A stretch of 56,496 nt of DNA from Bacillota bacterium (GTDB lineage Bacteria; Bacillota; UBA4882; UBA10575), in the NCBI GenBank assembly GCA_012837715.1, contig DUQR01000032.1, positions 1 to 56,496 on the forward strand, given 5' to 3'. A model generated the notes under the pieces. It searched no databases and was not told where the DNA came from. It was given only the letters and a program-made list of their open reading frames with translations. The translations under genes were made by a program, and so were the position numbers. Each line of letters opens with the position of its first letter. Positions within the stretch are counted from its first letter, which is position 1. Positions 7,702 to 15,804 of the stretch are shown one piece after another.

Positions 7702-8436
7702 CTAACCCATTTTTCTAATCTCTTTTTGGAGTTTCTTGATAATCCTCTTTTCTAACCGGGAGATATAGGACTGGGAAATACCTAAATAATCGGCCACTTC
7801 CTTCTGGGTCTTTTCCACCCCGTCCTTTAACCCGAAACGCAGCTCCACAATGGATCTTTCCCGCCGGGACAGCATCGCCATCGCAGAGGACAGCAAGTCT
7901 TTGTCAACCTCCTCTTCCAACTGCTTATAAGCCACATCGTTATCGGTTCCTAAAACATCCGAAAGCAGTAATTCGTTCCCATCCCAATCCACATTGAGCG
8001 GTTCATCAAAGGAAACTTCCGAGCGGGTTTTACTGTTCCGGCGTAAATACATTAAGATTTCATTCTCAATACAACGGGAAGCATAGGTCGCCAACTTAAT
8101 CTTTTTATCCGGGTCAAATGTATTTACGGCTTTGATGAGGCCGATCGCGCCGATGGAAACCAGATCTTCGATCCCGATCCCGGTATTCTCAAATTTCCGG
8201 GCAATGTATACTACTAAACGGAGATTATGCTCGATTAAGAGACTCCGGATCGCCGGATCGCCGGTTTTTAGTTTTTCCAACAGATAACCTTCCTCTTCAC
8301 TACTGAGGGGAGGAGGGAGAGCTTCGCTCCCACCGATATAGTAAATCACCTTGGGGTAAAGAGTAAGCTTCTGCAAAATACGGACAATTTGGATTTTTAT
8401 AGCTAACCGAATACGCCACCAATTAATCCCGGACAC
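7702..8436 (-). CDS. sigE: Sporulation sigma factor E precursor (pro-sigma-E)
   Basis: The 244-residue protein directs mother-cell transcription early in sporulation. It carries the membrane-tethering pro-sequence (about residues 1-32, with [10 protein letters not shown]) and the processing region [16 protein letters not shown], where B. subtilis pro-sigma-E is cut between two Tyr residues; the equivalent here is Y32/Y33. Region 2 ([37 protein letters not shown]) and region 4 ([20 protein letters not shown]) are highly conserved. I place the start at the GTG at 8436, eight bases from AAGGAGGA; a TTG two codons upstream is too close. spoIIGA, encoding its protease, lies immediately upstream. 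Unlike in Bacillus, sigG does not follow. Confidence 0.97.
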   Translation of the reverse strand: MSGINWWRIRLAIKIQIVRILQKLTLYPKVIYYIGGSEALPPPLSSEEEGYLLEKLKTGDPAIRSLLIEHNLRLVVYIARKFENTGIGIEDLVSIGAIGLIKAVNTFDPDKKIKLATYASRCIENEILMYLRRNSKTRSEVSFDEPLNVDWDGNELLLSDVLGTDNDVAYKQLEEEVDKDLLSSAMAMLSRRERSIVELRFGLKDGVEKTQKEVADYLGISQSYISRLEKRIIKKLQKEIRKMG

Positions 8437-8492
8437 GACCAACTCCTCCTTTAATTCTAGATACCGATGAACCCAATCTGGGGCGCAATAAT

Positions 8493-9395
8493 TTAATAAA
8501 CCTCGTTCAGGATCGATGCAGGTAAAAGTGCTTGGTAATTACCGGCTCGACTTAAAGCAGTCAAATGATAAAGACCAATCACCACCGGTGGCAGTCTTTT
8601 CGGTTCTTTCTGAACAAGACAGACTTCATCTGGACGAAAGCCCAACAAAAAACCGCTTTTCTTCCCCACACTCGTGTAACTGATGAAGCGGAGCCGAGCC
8701 GCCCACTCCGGACTAAAGTCCAGGGCCTTGTTATCGGGAAATCCTCCTTCCGCCAAAAGTTGGCTTAAGGTGAGAATCTTCCCGGGCAGGACCCCTTGGA
8801 AAAGGGCGGCTTCGACCACGAGTACCGGCTCTTTCGTTAAAGGATCAATCAGGGTATTGCCAGTATCCAGCAAAGCGGAGAACTCCTTGGTTACACCATT
8901 AACGCTAAGACGAAGGGAGAAGAGGCATTCTTTCTCCAGCAGCAGCTGGTGGACCAATCCCCACCCTAATTCAGTAACGATCAACAAAGACAGGATGTTA
9001 ATGAAAACAACTTGCCATGGATTAGGCGCCACCGGACGGGCGAAAAAGGGCGGATACATCAGAAAGTAGGTTATACCCGAAGTGAGGAGAAGAAGTAAGA
9101 TAAAGAGACCGACGGTACGAAGGAAAGCATTGACCGACCGTAAAGGGAAAGCAACCCGTAGCATCAGGAGGCCGGTCCCGAGAAAGAACAGCACTTCTCT
9201 ATTACCAACTGAGCCAAGCTCTATCCGGTAACAAAGGAAAAAGTAATAGACTCCGCCGAGCAAGGCTGCAAAAAACAGGCGGCGCCGGGTTTGCGTTTTC
9301 TTAAGAATCCGGCCGGTCGCCCAGAGCAGTAAATAATTCATGAGCAAGCTAACAAAAGCACCGAAAAGCCAATCATCAATGTACACTACCCGCAT
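8493..9395 (-). CDS. spoIIGA: Sigma-E processing peptidase SpoIIGA
   Basis: SpoIIGA is the membrane-bound aspartic protease that cleaves pro-sigma-E after a signal from the forespore. This 300-residue protein has five predicted membrane segments in its N-terminal half and a soluble C-terminal domain. The aspartic protease motif is visible as [14 protein letters not shown] around residue 178. The N-terminus [21 protein letters not shown] is typical. AAGGTGGG precedes the ATG at 9395. It is followed by sigE after 56 bases, so protease and substrate are co-expressed. The 314-base spacer upstream should hold its promoter. Confidence 0.95.
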   Translation of the reverse strand: MRVVYIDDWLFGAFVSLLMNYLLLWATGRILKKTQTRRRLFFAALLGGVYYFFLCYRIELGSVGNREVLFFLGTGLLMLRVAFPLRSVNAFLRTVGLFILLLLLTSGITYFLMYPPFFARPVAPNPWQVVFINILSLLIVTELGWGLVHQLLLEKECLFSLRLSVNGVTKEFSALLDTGNTLIDPLTKEPVLVVEAALFQGVLPGKILTLSQLLAEGGFPDNKALDFSPEWAARLRFISYTSVGKKSGFLLGFRPDEVCLVQKEPKRLPPVVIGLYHLTALSRAGNYQALLPASILNEVY

Positions 9396-9653
9396 CGACC
9401 CACCTTCTTTCTGCCTTAATCTACCGAACCCAAGCCAGAAATCCTTTTTTAACCATAACTTTCATGCTTATAATCTTTCCTCTCAACAGCCCTCCCGTCG
9501 CTCGTCCCTTGTTAACCCGGATTGACGCTTACCTTGACCTGCATCACCCGGCCGGGGCGGACGGTGTTCTCCGCACGACTTGTATTTTTTGGGATAGGAT
9601 TAACACTGTTCTTCCCGAAAAGACCCGAAATCCACCGATTTCCCCATTAAAGC
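9396..9653. other. spoIIGA upstream region, no gene seen
   Basis: This spacer lies between the ftsZ terminator and spoIIGA. No credible gene is present; short frames lack ribosome-binding sites or end within 15 codons. In relatives the spoIIG promoter is activated by phosphorylated Spo0A. I looked for a TGTCGAA-type box and a well-spaced -35/-10 pair and found none that convinces. Confidence 0.5.
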
Positions 9654-9682
9654 ACAAAATGGCCTCTTTAAGGCCATTTTGT
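9654..9682 (-). terminator. Hairpin terminator after ftsZ
   Basis: ACAAAATGGCC (9654-9664) pairs with GGCCATTTTGT (9672-9682), an 11-bp stem. The run of Ts lies within the stem rather than after it, so strength is uncertain. It is 28 bases beyond the ftsZ stop. Confidence 0.65.
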
Positions 9683-9709
9683 AAAATTCATTTGTCTTTG
9701 AACCAAATG

Positions 9710-10765
9710 TTATCCCCGTTTTCCTTTTTTCCAGAGAAAGGAGGGGATCTCCAACTCCTCCCCGTCGACCAGCGATTTTAATTCCAATTCTTCCAAACCT
9801 AACCGTTGTTTTTTCTGGCGAAAGCCAGTCGCAATCACGGTAATCCTAATCTCATCCCCTTGTTTATCATCGATGACCGCGCCAAAAATAATATTGGCGT
9901 CCGGGTCCGCCGCTTCAGTAATAATGGCGGCCGCTTCATTAATTTCAAAGAGACCTAGGTCCGAGCTGCCGGTTACATTAAGTAAAATCCCCTTCGCTCC
10001 GGCAATTGAGGTTTCCAAAAGTGGGGAAGAAACCGCGATTTTAGCCGCCTCCGCCGCCCTGTTCTCCCCTCTGGCTACCCCAATCCCCATCAGTGCGGAA
10101 CCCGCATTATTCATAATGGTTTTGACATCGGCAAAATCCACGTTAATCAATCCGGTAATGGTAATCAGATCCGAAATCCCCTGTACTCCTTGGCGTAAAA
10201 CATCATCGGCAAATTTAAAGGCTTCGATAAAGGAAGTTTTCTTATCAACAATTTGGAAGAGCCGTTCATTGGGAATAGTGATTAAGGTATCTACCCTCTC
10301 CTTAAGGGCTTTAACCCCCTCTTCGGCCTGGGCCATTCGGATCTTACCTTCAAAATTGAAGGGTTTAGTCACTACCCCAACAGTCAAAGCGCCAGCTTCT
10401 TTGGCCATCTCAGCAATGATCGGCGCCGCTCCTGTTCCCGTGCCTCCCCCCATCCCGGCGGTAATGAAGACCATATCCACCTTGTCAAGGACGGCTTGAA
10501 TCTCTTCTTTACTCTCTTCTGCCGCTTGCCGCCCAATCTCCGGATTGGCGCCAGCCCCTAATCCTTTCGTCAACTGATCACCAATCCGCAACCTCACATC
10601 CGCCTTTGAACGGAGAAGGGCTTGTCCATCTGTGTTAATTGCGACAAATTCTACCCCTTGTAAACCTGCTTCAATCATTCGGTTAACCGCATTTGTTCCC
10701 CCGCCGCCAACACCAATGACTTTTATCGAAGCAAACTGTTGATTTGTTACTTCAAACTGAAGCAT
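9710..10765 (-). CDS. ftsZ: Cell division GTPase FtsZ
   Basis: FtsZ is the tubulin homologue that polymerises at midcell into the Z ring. The 351-residue protein shows the nucleotide-binding [18 protein letters not shown], the signature loop [11 protein letters not shown], the T7 synergy region INVDFADVK, and a short C-terminal tail ending in EIPSFLWKK, the peptide that binds FtsA/SepF-type partners. I use the ATG at 10765, which has GGGGGAG upstream; an ATG 18 bases earlier is less well placed. ftsA is not adjacent. ftsZ instead lies between the end of the fla/che operon and spoIIGA-sigE. A weak hairpin at 10899 separates it from the flagellar operon, and TTGATT with TTAGAT 17 bases later may be its promoter. 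Confidence 0.97.
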   Translation of the reverse strand: MLQFEVTNQQFASIKVIGVGGGGTNAVNRMIEAGLQGVEFVAINTDGQALLRSKADVRLRIGDQLTKGLGAGANPEIGRQAAEESKEEIQAVLDKVDMVFITAGMGGGTGTGAAPIIAEMAKEAGALTVGVVTKPFNFEGKIRMAQAEEGVKALKERVDTLITIPNERLFQIVDKKTSFIEAFKFADDVLRQGVQGISDLITITGLINVDFADVKTIMNNAGSALMGIGVARGENRAAEAAKIAVSSPLLETSIAGAKGILLNVTGSSDLGLFEINEAAAIITEAADPDANIIFGAVIDDKQGDEIRITVIATGFRQKKQRLGLEELELKSLVDGEELEIPSFLWKKGKRG

Positions 10766-10896
10766 AGTGCTCCCCCTATTCATCTAAAGCCCTAAGGCCA
10801 GCTCAAGTATTACCTAAAAAAATAATGTTCCACAAATCTAACCAGTTCCCTGCTAAATAATCAATATTTATCCTGATTTTTCATGAGAAATAAATA

Positions 10897-10920
10897 AAAC
10901 GAAGAGACCTTCATCTCTGC
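10897..10920 (-). terminator. Weak hairpin at end of fla/che operon
   Basis: AGAGA (10903-10907) pairs with TCTCT (10914-10918), followed on the minus strand by TTCGTTTTATTTATT. It lies just past the stop of the last operon gene. The short stem makes this a tentative terminator. Confidence 0.4.
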
Positions 10921-10923
10921 TCT

Positions 10924-11454
10924 TTACTTTTCCGGTCTCTCTTTACAATAAAGATCGATAATCAATTGTACCTCGCCTTGGCCTTTTCCGGTTTGACGGG
11001 CAATCTCCGGCACGGGAAGACCTTGTTGCCATAGCTGAATAATCTGTTGGTTCCATTGCGGCAGTTTTTCCCGTTTTACCTTATGCTTACTCTCCTTTTT
11101 TACTTCCTTCTTTGGCGGTGTTTTTGGTTTGGGTTGAACGGACGGCGACTGTGGTTGTCCCGAAGCTGTCACCGCAACTTCTACCGGGCCAGACGCAATT
11201 GGCGGTGGGGTTTGCCCCACCGGTTGAGGGTTTTCTCTCCCCGGTGCTTTACTGTTCTCCGTTTCTTGTTGGGCGGAAGCGGGGGACTCGATTGTTGTTT
11301 CTTCTTCTTCCATCAGGGCGCAAATTTCCAACAATAATTCTTCAACCTGACGCAAACGGGCTTCGAGCTCGGATAGTCTGCGTCCGCTGCTTTTTCGTTC
11401 CCAAAAAACGAGAACGACCAAGACTAACATCAAAATTAGGTACCAGCCAAACAA
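10924..11454 (-). CDS. SwrB/DUF6115-like membrane-anchored protein
   Basis: The 176-residue protein has one N-terminal membrane segment (WYLILMLVLVVLVFW), a short coiled coil (LSELEARLRQVEELLLEI), a long Pro/Gln-rich linker, and a C-terminal helix-turn-helix-like end (GLPVPEIARQTGKGQGEVQLIIDLY). This layout and its place as the last gene after sigD match SwrB of B. subtilis, which promotes FliF-FliG assembly and activation of the flagellar export machinery. Sequence identity is probably low, so I give the name only as a likeness. A TTG start at 11454 is preceded by GAGGGGATT. Confidence 0.6.
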   Translation of the reverse strand: MFGWYLILMLVLVVLVFWERKSSGRRLSELEARLRQVEELLLEICALMEEEETTIESPASAQQETENSKAPGRENPQPVGQTPPPIASGPVEVAVTASGQPQSPSVQPKPKTPPKKEVKKESKHKVKREKLPQWNQQIIQLWQQGLPVPEIARQTGKGQGEVQLIIDLYCKERPEK

Positions 11455-11475
11455 TAACTAATCCCCTCTCTTCAT

Positions 11476-11796
11476 CTACAGCTCAATATCGACAAAACGG
11501 CCGCGCCATTCGTTCCGGTTCGGCTCGGGTCTCCTCTCCTTTGCCACCCTTTTCTTTGCTTTTTCTTCTTTCTTTTGCCGTGATTGCCCTTCGCCATGTT
11601 TACCCTGTTCTTGGATACGTCCTTGCACGGTCTCGCTTTTCCGTTGTACTCTTTGTTCTCCGGTACGTATTTGGTTATCGAGGCGGTTTTTTTGGTTTTG
11701 TTCCTCATCTTGGAGTACTTGGTTGGCGTTACCTTGGATTCTTTGTACCTCTAATGTTCGATTTACCAATACTTGCGTATCTAAGGGTCCGATCAT
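11476..11796 (-). CDS. Small charged protein in fla/che operon, unknown function
   Basis: I do not recognise a family for this 106-residue protein. It begins MIGPLDTQVLVNRTLEVQRIQG and continues as a Gln-, Lys-, Arg- and Glu-rich chain with no hydrophobic segment, likely a basic coiled coil or disordered. It ends with WRGRFVDIEL. The ribosome-binding site GGGGGGTAAAGG before the ATG is strong, and the gene lies 13 bases after the DUF342 gene, in the same orientation. Position alone links it to flagellar function. Confidence 0.7.
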   Translation of the reverse strand: MIGPLDTQVLVNRTLEVQRIQGNANQVLQDEEQNQKNRLDNQIRTGEQRVQRKSETVQGRIQEQGKHGEGQSRQKKEEKAKKRVAKERRPEPNRNEWRGRFVDIEL

Positions 11797-11809
11797 CCTT
11801 TACCCCCCC

Positions 11810-13192
11810 TTAGCGGTATGGTTGAATCGACACTTCTCCTTCCTGATAAGTCAAGATCGCAAAATTGAAATCATCCTTGAAGATCCGGACAGCTTTCCCA
11901 ATGATCACTCGAACCCCCGGGTAAATGGTCTGGCGAACTTTAATACAACCCCGTTCCAACTGACGTTCATTAATCAGGGTCAAGATCTCATCCCTTCTGC
12001 TTTCTAGCTTCCGTTTCTCCGCTTTCAGCACAAAGGAAGTCCGGATTAATTTTGCCTTCTGTTCCTCCCGTTTCGGCGGTAGTTCTTCCTGTCGGTTCAA
12101 AAGATTGAGCGCTTTCTCAACCATATCCAATTCGCGTTCAAGATTTGGTAACCGCTTCTCAATCTCGTTTAGTTCTCGGCGAAACCCGGGGTTGATCCCC
12201 ACTTCCACTTCGGTTTGGGTCCCCATTTTTGAACCCAAAAACTGGACATCAATTAAATCAGCCGCCCGGACAACGCCACCCATAATCATCCCTTTTTTGG
12301 TGCCCAAAACTATTTTTTGTCCGGAGTTAACCACACTGTGCATAATTGCATCCCGGACCTTAATTTCTCCTTCAACATCAACTTGAGCATGGTCAATATA
12401 GCGAGCATACAGGTCGCCGTTGCATTTGATCTTCGATTTATCCTGTCCGATAATACCCCCGTTGATCGTAATATTCCCTTCGGCTTCAATAATTCCGCCT
12501 TCCACATTACCGGTGATCACAACATCACCACCGGCTTTCACGGTAAAACCGTTTTCCACATCTCCCCGGATGTGAACGGAACCGACAAAATCAATGTTTC
12601 CGGTCCGGTAACCCACATTATCTCTAATCTCATGCACGACCTGAACAGATACTTTATTTCCTGTCTTGGAGGGTTCCCCGTCCGTAGTGGCGATCACCCG
12701 GTTCCGATCCCAAGCCACGTTCTTTCCCAAATGAATATTTACATCCTTACCAGCGACAGCCGGTACTTCTTCACCCAGCACGTTTTTACCGGCTACGCCG
12801 GGGGTCGCTGGTTTCTTTTCTATTAACACTTGGCCTTTCTGTACATTCTGCACCAAAGAGAGTTCCCGGTGGTCCACCCGTCCGTTCTCCAACTCTTTTG
12901 GAAAAAGTCGAACCCGGTCCGTTTCAAAGAAAAACTTGAGACTAGCGTCCTCGCCTTTGGTCGGATAAACTCCTTCCGCAATCATGGTCACTTTTGATGA
13001 CTTTTCCTCGAGTAAACGATGGATTACCTCTTCCTTTAGTCCGAAGACTACTCCTTCCTCCCTTAATTTGGCAAGCACCTCTTCATAGGTAGGCCAAGCT
13101 GTTCCCTCCGATGGCAACTCCAGTTGTAAATAAGCCTGCATTTTATCGGAGGTCACATCAACTTTAATCAGATCTAAAGCCAACTCAAACAC
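11810..13192 (-). CDS. FapA/DUF342-domain flagellar operon protein
   Basis: The 460-residue product matches the FapA (DUF342) family, found after sigD in many Bacillota fla/che operons. A mixed N-terminal domain is followed by a right-handed beta-helix with repeats such as IHIRGDVENGFTVKAGGDVVI and GGIIEAEGNITINGGIIGQ, then a long coiled coil (RRELNEIEKRLPNLERELDM) and a final beta domain. Its biochemical role is not settled; members have been linked to flagellar assembly and polar localisation. The GTG at 13192 sits almost on its ribosome-binding site, so a TTG at 13183 is an equally good start. Confidence 0.85.
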   Translation of the reverse strand: MFELALDLIKVDVTSDKMQAYLQLELPSEGTAWPTYEEVLAKLREEGVVFGLKEEVIHRLLEEKSSKVTMIAEGVYPTKGEDASLKFFFETDRVRLFPKELENGRVDHRELSLVQNVQKGQVLIEKKPATPGVAGKNVLGEEVPAVAGKDVNIHLGKNVAWDRNRVIATTDGEPSKTGNKVSVQVVHEIRDNVGYRTGNIDFVGSVHIRGDVENGFTVKAGGDVVITGNVEGGIIEAEGNITINGGIIGQDKSKIKCNGDLYARYIDHAQVDVEGEIKVRDAIMHSVVNSGQKIVLGTKKGMIMGGVVRAADLIDVQFLGSKMGTQTEVEVGINPGFRRELNEIEKRLPNLERELDMVEKALNLLNRQEELPPKREEQKAKLIRTSFVLKAEKRKLESRRDEILTLINERQLERGCIKVRQTIYPGVRVIIGKAVRIFKDDFNFAILTYQEGEVSIQPYR

Positions 13193-13201
13193 ACCCCTCT
13201 G

Positions 13202-13987
13202 TTACAAAACTCCGATTGCAGTACGCCAGCGGGTCAGCCTTCCCTGTAACCGAAAGATCGCTTTCGTATGTATCTGCGAAACTCTGGACTCGGAAATATT
13301 CAAAGTTTCTCCAATTTCTTTAAGGGTCAGCCCTTCATAATAATAAAGGGTGATCACCAACTTCTCCCGATCGGAAAGGGCATCAATGGCTTTCGTCAGC
13401 GCTGCTTTTAATTCGGCGATCTCATACAATTGTTCCGGATCCGAGCTTTCTTCGTTTTCAATTAAGTCTAAAACCCTGACATTATCATCTTCCGGATTTT
13501 TCGTCAACCAGATTTCATCCAAAGAACTTAAAGTCGTACAACTAACTTCTTTTAATAGCCGGTAAAATTCCTCCAGGGAAATATTGAGGGAGGCGCTAAT
13601 CTCTTGATCCGTAGCATATCTCCCTAACCGATTTTCCAATTCGTTACAGACCTTTTCTAGCTCCTTCGCCTTCTGCCGTACTGAACGGGGAACCCAGTCG
13701 TTGTTACGCAAACCGTCCATGATCGCCCCTCTAATCCGGGCAATCGCATAGGTTTCAAACTTGATCCCTCGTTCCGGATCAAATTTATCAATGGCATCAA
13801 TCAAACCGAAGATCCCGTAACTAACTAAATCATCAAACTCCACATTTGGCGGAAGACCGATGGCCACACGACCGGCTACATATTTAACCAGGGGAGAGTA
13901 CCCCACAATTAATTGCTCACGGGCGGCATCCGAACCTCCCTGACGATAATCTCTCCACAGTTGTGCTTCCCGCCCTTTGGTGATCAT
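13202..13987 (-). CDS. sigD: Flagellar/motility sigma factor SigD (FliA/WhiG family)
   Basis: Sigma-D directs late flagellar, chemotaxis and autolysin genes. The 261-residue protein shows region 2 (VEFDDLVSYGIFGLIDAIDKFDPERGIKFETYAIARIRGAI in pattern), region 3 and region 4 (LTLKEIGETLNISESRVSQIHTKA). FlgM, its usual anti-sigma partner, is not in the window. The ATG at 13987 follows an AAAGGGGGAAGG site that lies in the loop of a perfect 8-bp hairpin (13988-14016), which suggests translational control. The gene is next to last in function order in the operon, followed by FapA-like and SwrB-like genes. A sigma-D-type promoter before flgB would close a feedback loop. Confidence 0.95.
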   Translation of the reverse strand: MITKGREAQLWRDYRQGGSDAAREQLIVGYSPLVKYVAGRVAIGLPPNVEFDDLVSYGIFGLIDAIDKFDPERGIKFETYAIARIRGAIMDGLRNNDWVPRSVRQKAKELEKVCNELENRLGRYATDQEISASLNISLEEFYRLLKEVSCTTLSSLDEIWLTKNPEDDNVRVLDLIENEESSDPEQLYEIAELKAALTKAIDALSDREKLVITLYYYEGLTLKEIGETLNISESRVSQIHTKAIFRLQGRLTRWRTAIGVL

Positions 13988-14016
13988 TATATACCCTTCC
14001 CCCTTTAAGGTATATA
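13988..14016 (-). promoter_or_regulatory. Hairpin holding the sigD ribosome-binding site
   Basis: On the transcript, TATATACC-type arms at 14009-14016 and 13988-13995 are perfectly complementary over 8 bp. The 13-base loop is UUAAAGGGGGAAG, the sigD Shine-Dalgarno region. The stem ends directly before the ATG. It could either present or restrict ribosome access. Confidence 0.6.
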
Positions 14017-14067
14017 CTTCCTGAATTGGATCTCTTTCTTCTTCGACACCCGCTGTAGAAAATCCTC

Positions 14068-14556
14068 TTATAAAATAATCTCGGGGGAATCCAGCATCTT
14101 TACTCTGATCGCGCCCGTGGCTAAATCCATAAAAACCGAACGACCAGAATTGCCGCCGACACTCCGGTTAGTTATGGTAAAACCTAACCGGGCCAGATTT
14201 TCTTCCACCGCTTTAATGTTCCGGGCTCCGATCTGAATTTGGTTGTCGAGTCCCTGGTAAGAGAACATCTGGGAGCCACCGGCGATCTTCACGACCATCC
14301 GCTCCTTCGCTGTTCCTTTCTGTTGCAAAGCCTCGATTAGATCAACGATGGCGGTATCGGCAAACTTTCCCCGATTCACAACGCCACTATTGGCAATGGA
14401 GCTATCGGGGAGCATGATATGGGCCATACCGCCTACTTTTAAAAAATAATCGTAGATGCAAACCGCGACACAAGAACCTAATCCTAAAGTAACAAGGATC
14501 TTCGGAGCTTCAGCGACTGCTAGTTGGGACATTCCGACCCGGATTGTTTCAGACAT
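14068..14556 (-). CDS. cheD: Chemoreceptor glutamine deamidase CheD
   Basis: CheD deamidates glutamines on chemoreceptors and, with CheC, tunes CheY-P levels. The 162-residue protein has the catalytic triad pattern: T23 and C29 in TLGLGSCVAVC and H46 in GGMAHIMLP. The later segment KIAGGSQMF and a NIKAVEENL helix are typical. The start at 14556 lies inside the 3' end of cheC (37-base overlap), so translation is probably coupled. CheD-CheC adjacency is the normal arrangement. Confidence 0.95.
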   Translation of the reverse strand: MSETIRVGMSQLAVAEAPKILVTLGLGSCVAVCIYDYFLKVGGMAHIMLPDSSIANSGVVNRGKFADTAIVDLIEALQQKGTAKERMVVKIAGGSQMFSYQGLDNQIQIGARNIKAVEENLARLGFTITNRSVGGNSGRSVFMDLATGAIRVKMLDSPEIIL

Positions 14557-15170
14557 CCATCGTTCACTCCCAACGCAGCTAAGATAGTCGCCAAAGAATC
14601 GGGATCCGGAACTAAGAAGAAGTGACCGTCCACACTCTCATCACAAGCGGTTAATTGGGTTTCAATAATCAAGGCATAGTCACCCATTTCACCTAGATCA
14701 GCGAGAATGGTATTCATAATCGCGCCAACCATGTCAAAGGCAAGCGCCGGTACGGATGATAACATATCAATTCCAGTAAAATTTGAGAAGGCATAAACAT
14801 AAGCGCCGGTTAAAATATTCCCAATTTCCTTAAGCGCCGAAACTTCCAACTCTCCTAAGAGGTTACGACATTTTTCCTGATCGTTAATGAGCAGCCCGGC
14901 TAAGAATAGGGCTTTCTCCTCCGGGAAAAGATACAGAATTTTACTGGGTGCTCCACCAAAAACCCGCAGATAAACGCCAACCATCGGTTTTTCCGGACCA
15001 CCCACCACATCACAGGCTTCCGCTAAAGGTAAGATGTTAACCTCAGGCACGGACATGGACACCTTCTGGTTTAAAAGCTGCGAAAGGACAGTAGCAGCAT
15101 GGCCTGCGCCGATATTGCCCACCTCACGGATGGCGTCTAGTTGTAGGGGAGTTAACTCATTAATCATCAA
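14520..15170 (-). CDS. cheC: CheY-P phosphatase CheC
   Basis: The 216-residue protein has the two pseudo-symmetric CheC active-site helices, each with E..N: AIREVGNIGAGHAATVLSQ near the N-terminus and ALKEIGNILTGAYVYAFSN near residue 120. CheC dephosphorylates CheY-P and is stimulated by CheD binding. It lacks the C-terminal FliN-like domain found in FliY. The two ATG codons at the start are adjacent, and the gap to cheW is only 3 bases. Confidence 0.95.
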   Translation of the reverse strand: MMINELTPLQLDAIREVGNIGAGHAATVLSQLLNQKVSMSVPEVNILPLAEACDVVGGPEKPMVGVYLRVFGGAPSKILYLFPEEKALFLAGLLINDQEKCRNLLGELEVSALKEIGNILTGAYVYAFSNFTGIDMLSSVPALAFDMVGAIMNTILADLGEMGDYALIIETQLTACDESVDGHFFLVPDPDSLATILAALGVNDGCLKQSGSECPN

Positions 15171-15173
15171 ACA

Positions 15174-15659
15174 TCACCCCAATTCTGCTTCGTTTAACTC
15201 CTTCTCTTCCTCCGGGCTAAGCGTGCGCTCTAAGTTCAACAGCACGACCAAACGTTCGTCGATCTTAGCCACGCCAGCCAGGAAATAGGAGTCCACACCT
15301 TTGGTAATTGTCGGCGCCGGTTCAATCGCTGAGACGGGGATGCGTAAGACTTCCTCCACCGCATCAACCAACATGCCTACTAGGGCTTCGCCCACTTCCA
15401 CGATGATCACCCGCGAATTGAGACCCAATTCCGGTAAGGTTAATCCAAAACGGGCCCGAAGGTCAACAATGGGAATAATCTCCCCGCGTAAATTAATAAT
15501 TCCTTCCACAAAGTGAGGAGCCCTTGGCACTCTAGTGATCCCCTGATCTAATTTTTCGATCTCCCGAACTTGTAAAATATTAACGCCAAACTCTTCTTCG
15601 CCGAGCTTAAAAACGATAATCTGGGTAGTTTCCTCCTGTTTCTCTTTTTTTTCTTTCAT
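15174..15659 (-). CDS. cheW: Chemotaxis coupling protein CheW
   Basis: CheW links chemoreceptors to the CheA kinase in the signalling array. The 161-residue protein has the CheW beta-barrel fold: QIIVFKLGEEEFGVNILQVREI, then VEGIINLRGEIIPIVDLRARFG, and DAVEEVLRI. GGGGGGAGATAAA precedes the ATG. A 116-bp dispersed repeat fills most of the spacer between cheA and cheW, ending about 24 bases before this start, which is unusual inside a tightly packed operon. Confidence 0.95.
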   Translation of the reverse strand: MKEKKEKQEETTQIIVFKLGEEEFGVNILQVREIEKLDQGITRVPRAPHFVEGIINLRGEIIPIVDLRARFGLTLPELGLNSRVIIVEVGEALVGMLVDAVEEVLRIPVSAIEPAPTITKGVDSYFLAGVAKIDERLVVLLNLERTLSPEEEKELNEAELG

Positions 15660-15683
15660 TTTATCTCCCCCCTCAATTGATTA

Positions 15684-15799
15684 GGCTTTTTGCATTGTTC
15701 TTTGATTAACAATTCCAATACAATCTATGGATAGCCTATTAGAGGTTAAACGTTATATACTGTATCAGAATCCTTTTAGTTGGTAATAACGCAAAAAGC
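15684..15799 (-). repeat. Dispersed intergenic repeat, copy A
   Basis: Read on the minus strand the element runs from GCTTTTTGCGTT (near 15799) to TCAAAGAACA..GCAAAAAGCC (near 15684). It shares the terminal sequences with copy B (50140) and copy C (54353), and blocks inside it such as AAAAGGATT, CTATC and ATTGTAT align with copy B, while TTGGAATT aligns with copy C. The two ends are inverted relative to each other. It occupies the cheA-cheW gap inside the fla/che operon. Confidence 0.75.
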
Positions 15800-15804
15800 T
15801 TTGA

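Noticed and set aside
11112-11813. Plus-strand open frame (233 codons) opposite the SwrB-like and small charged protein genes
   Set aside because: Composition is that of a shadow of low-complexity Pro/Gln/Lys codons on the other strand, and the minus-strand genes have strong ribosome-binding sites and operon context.
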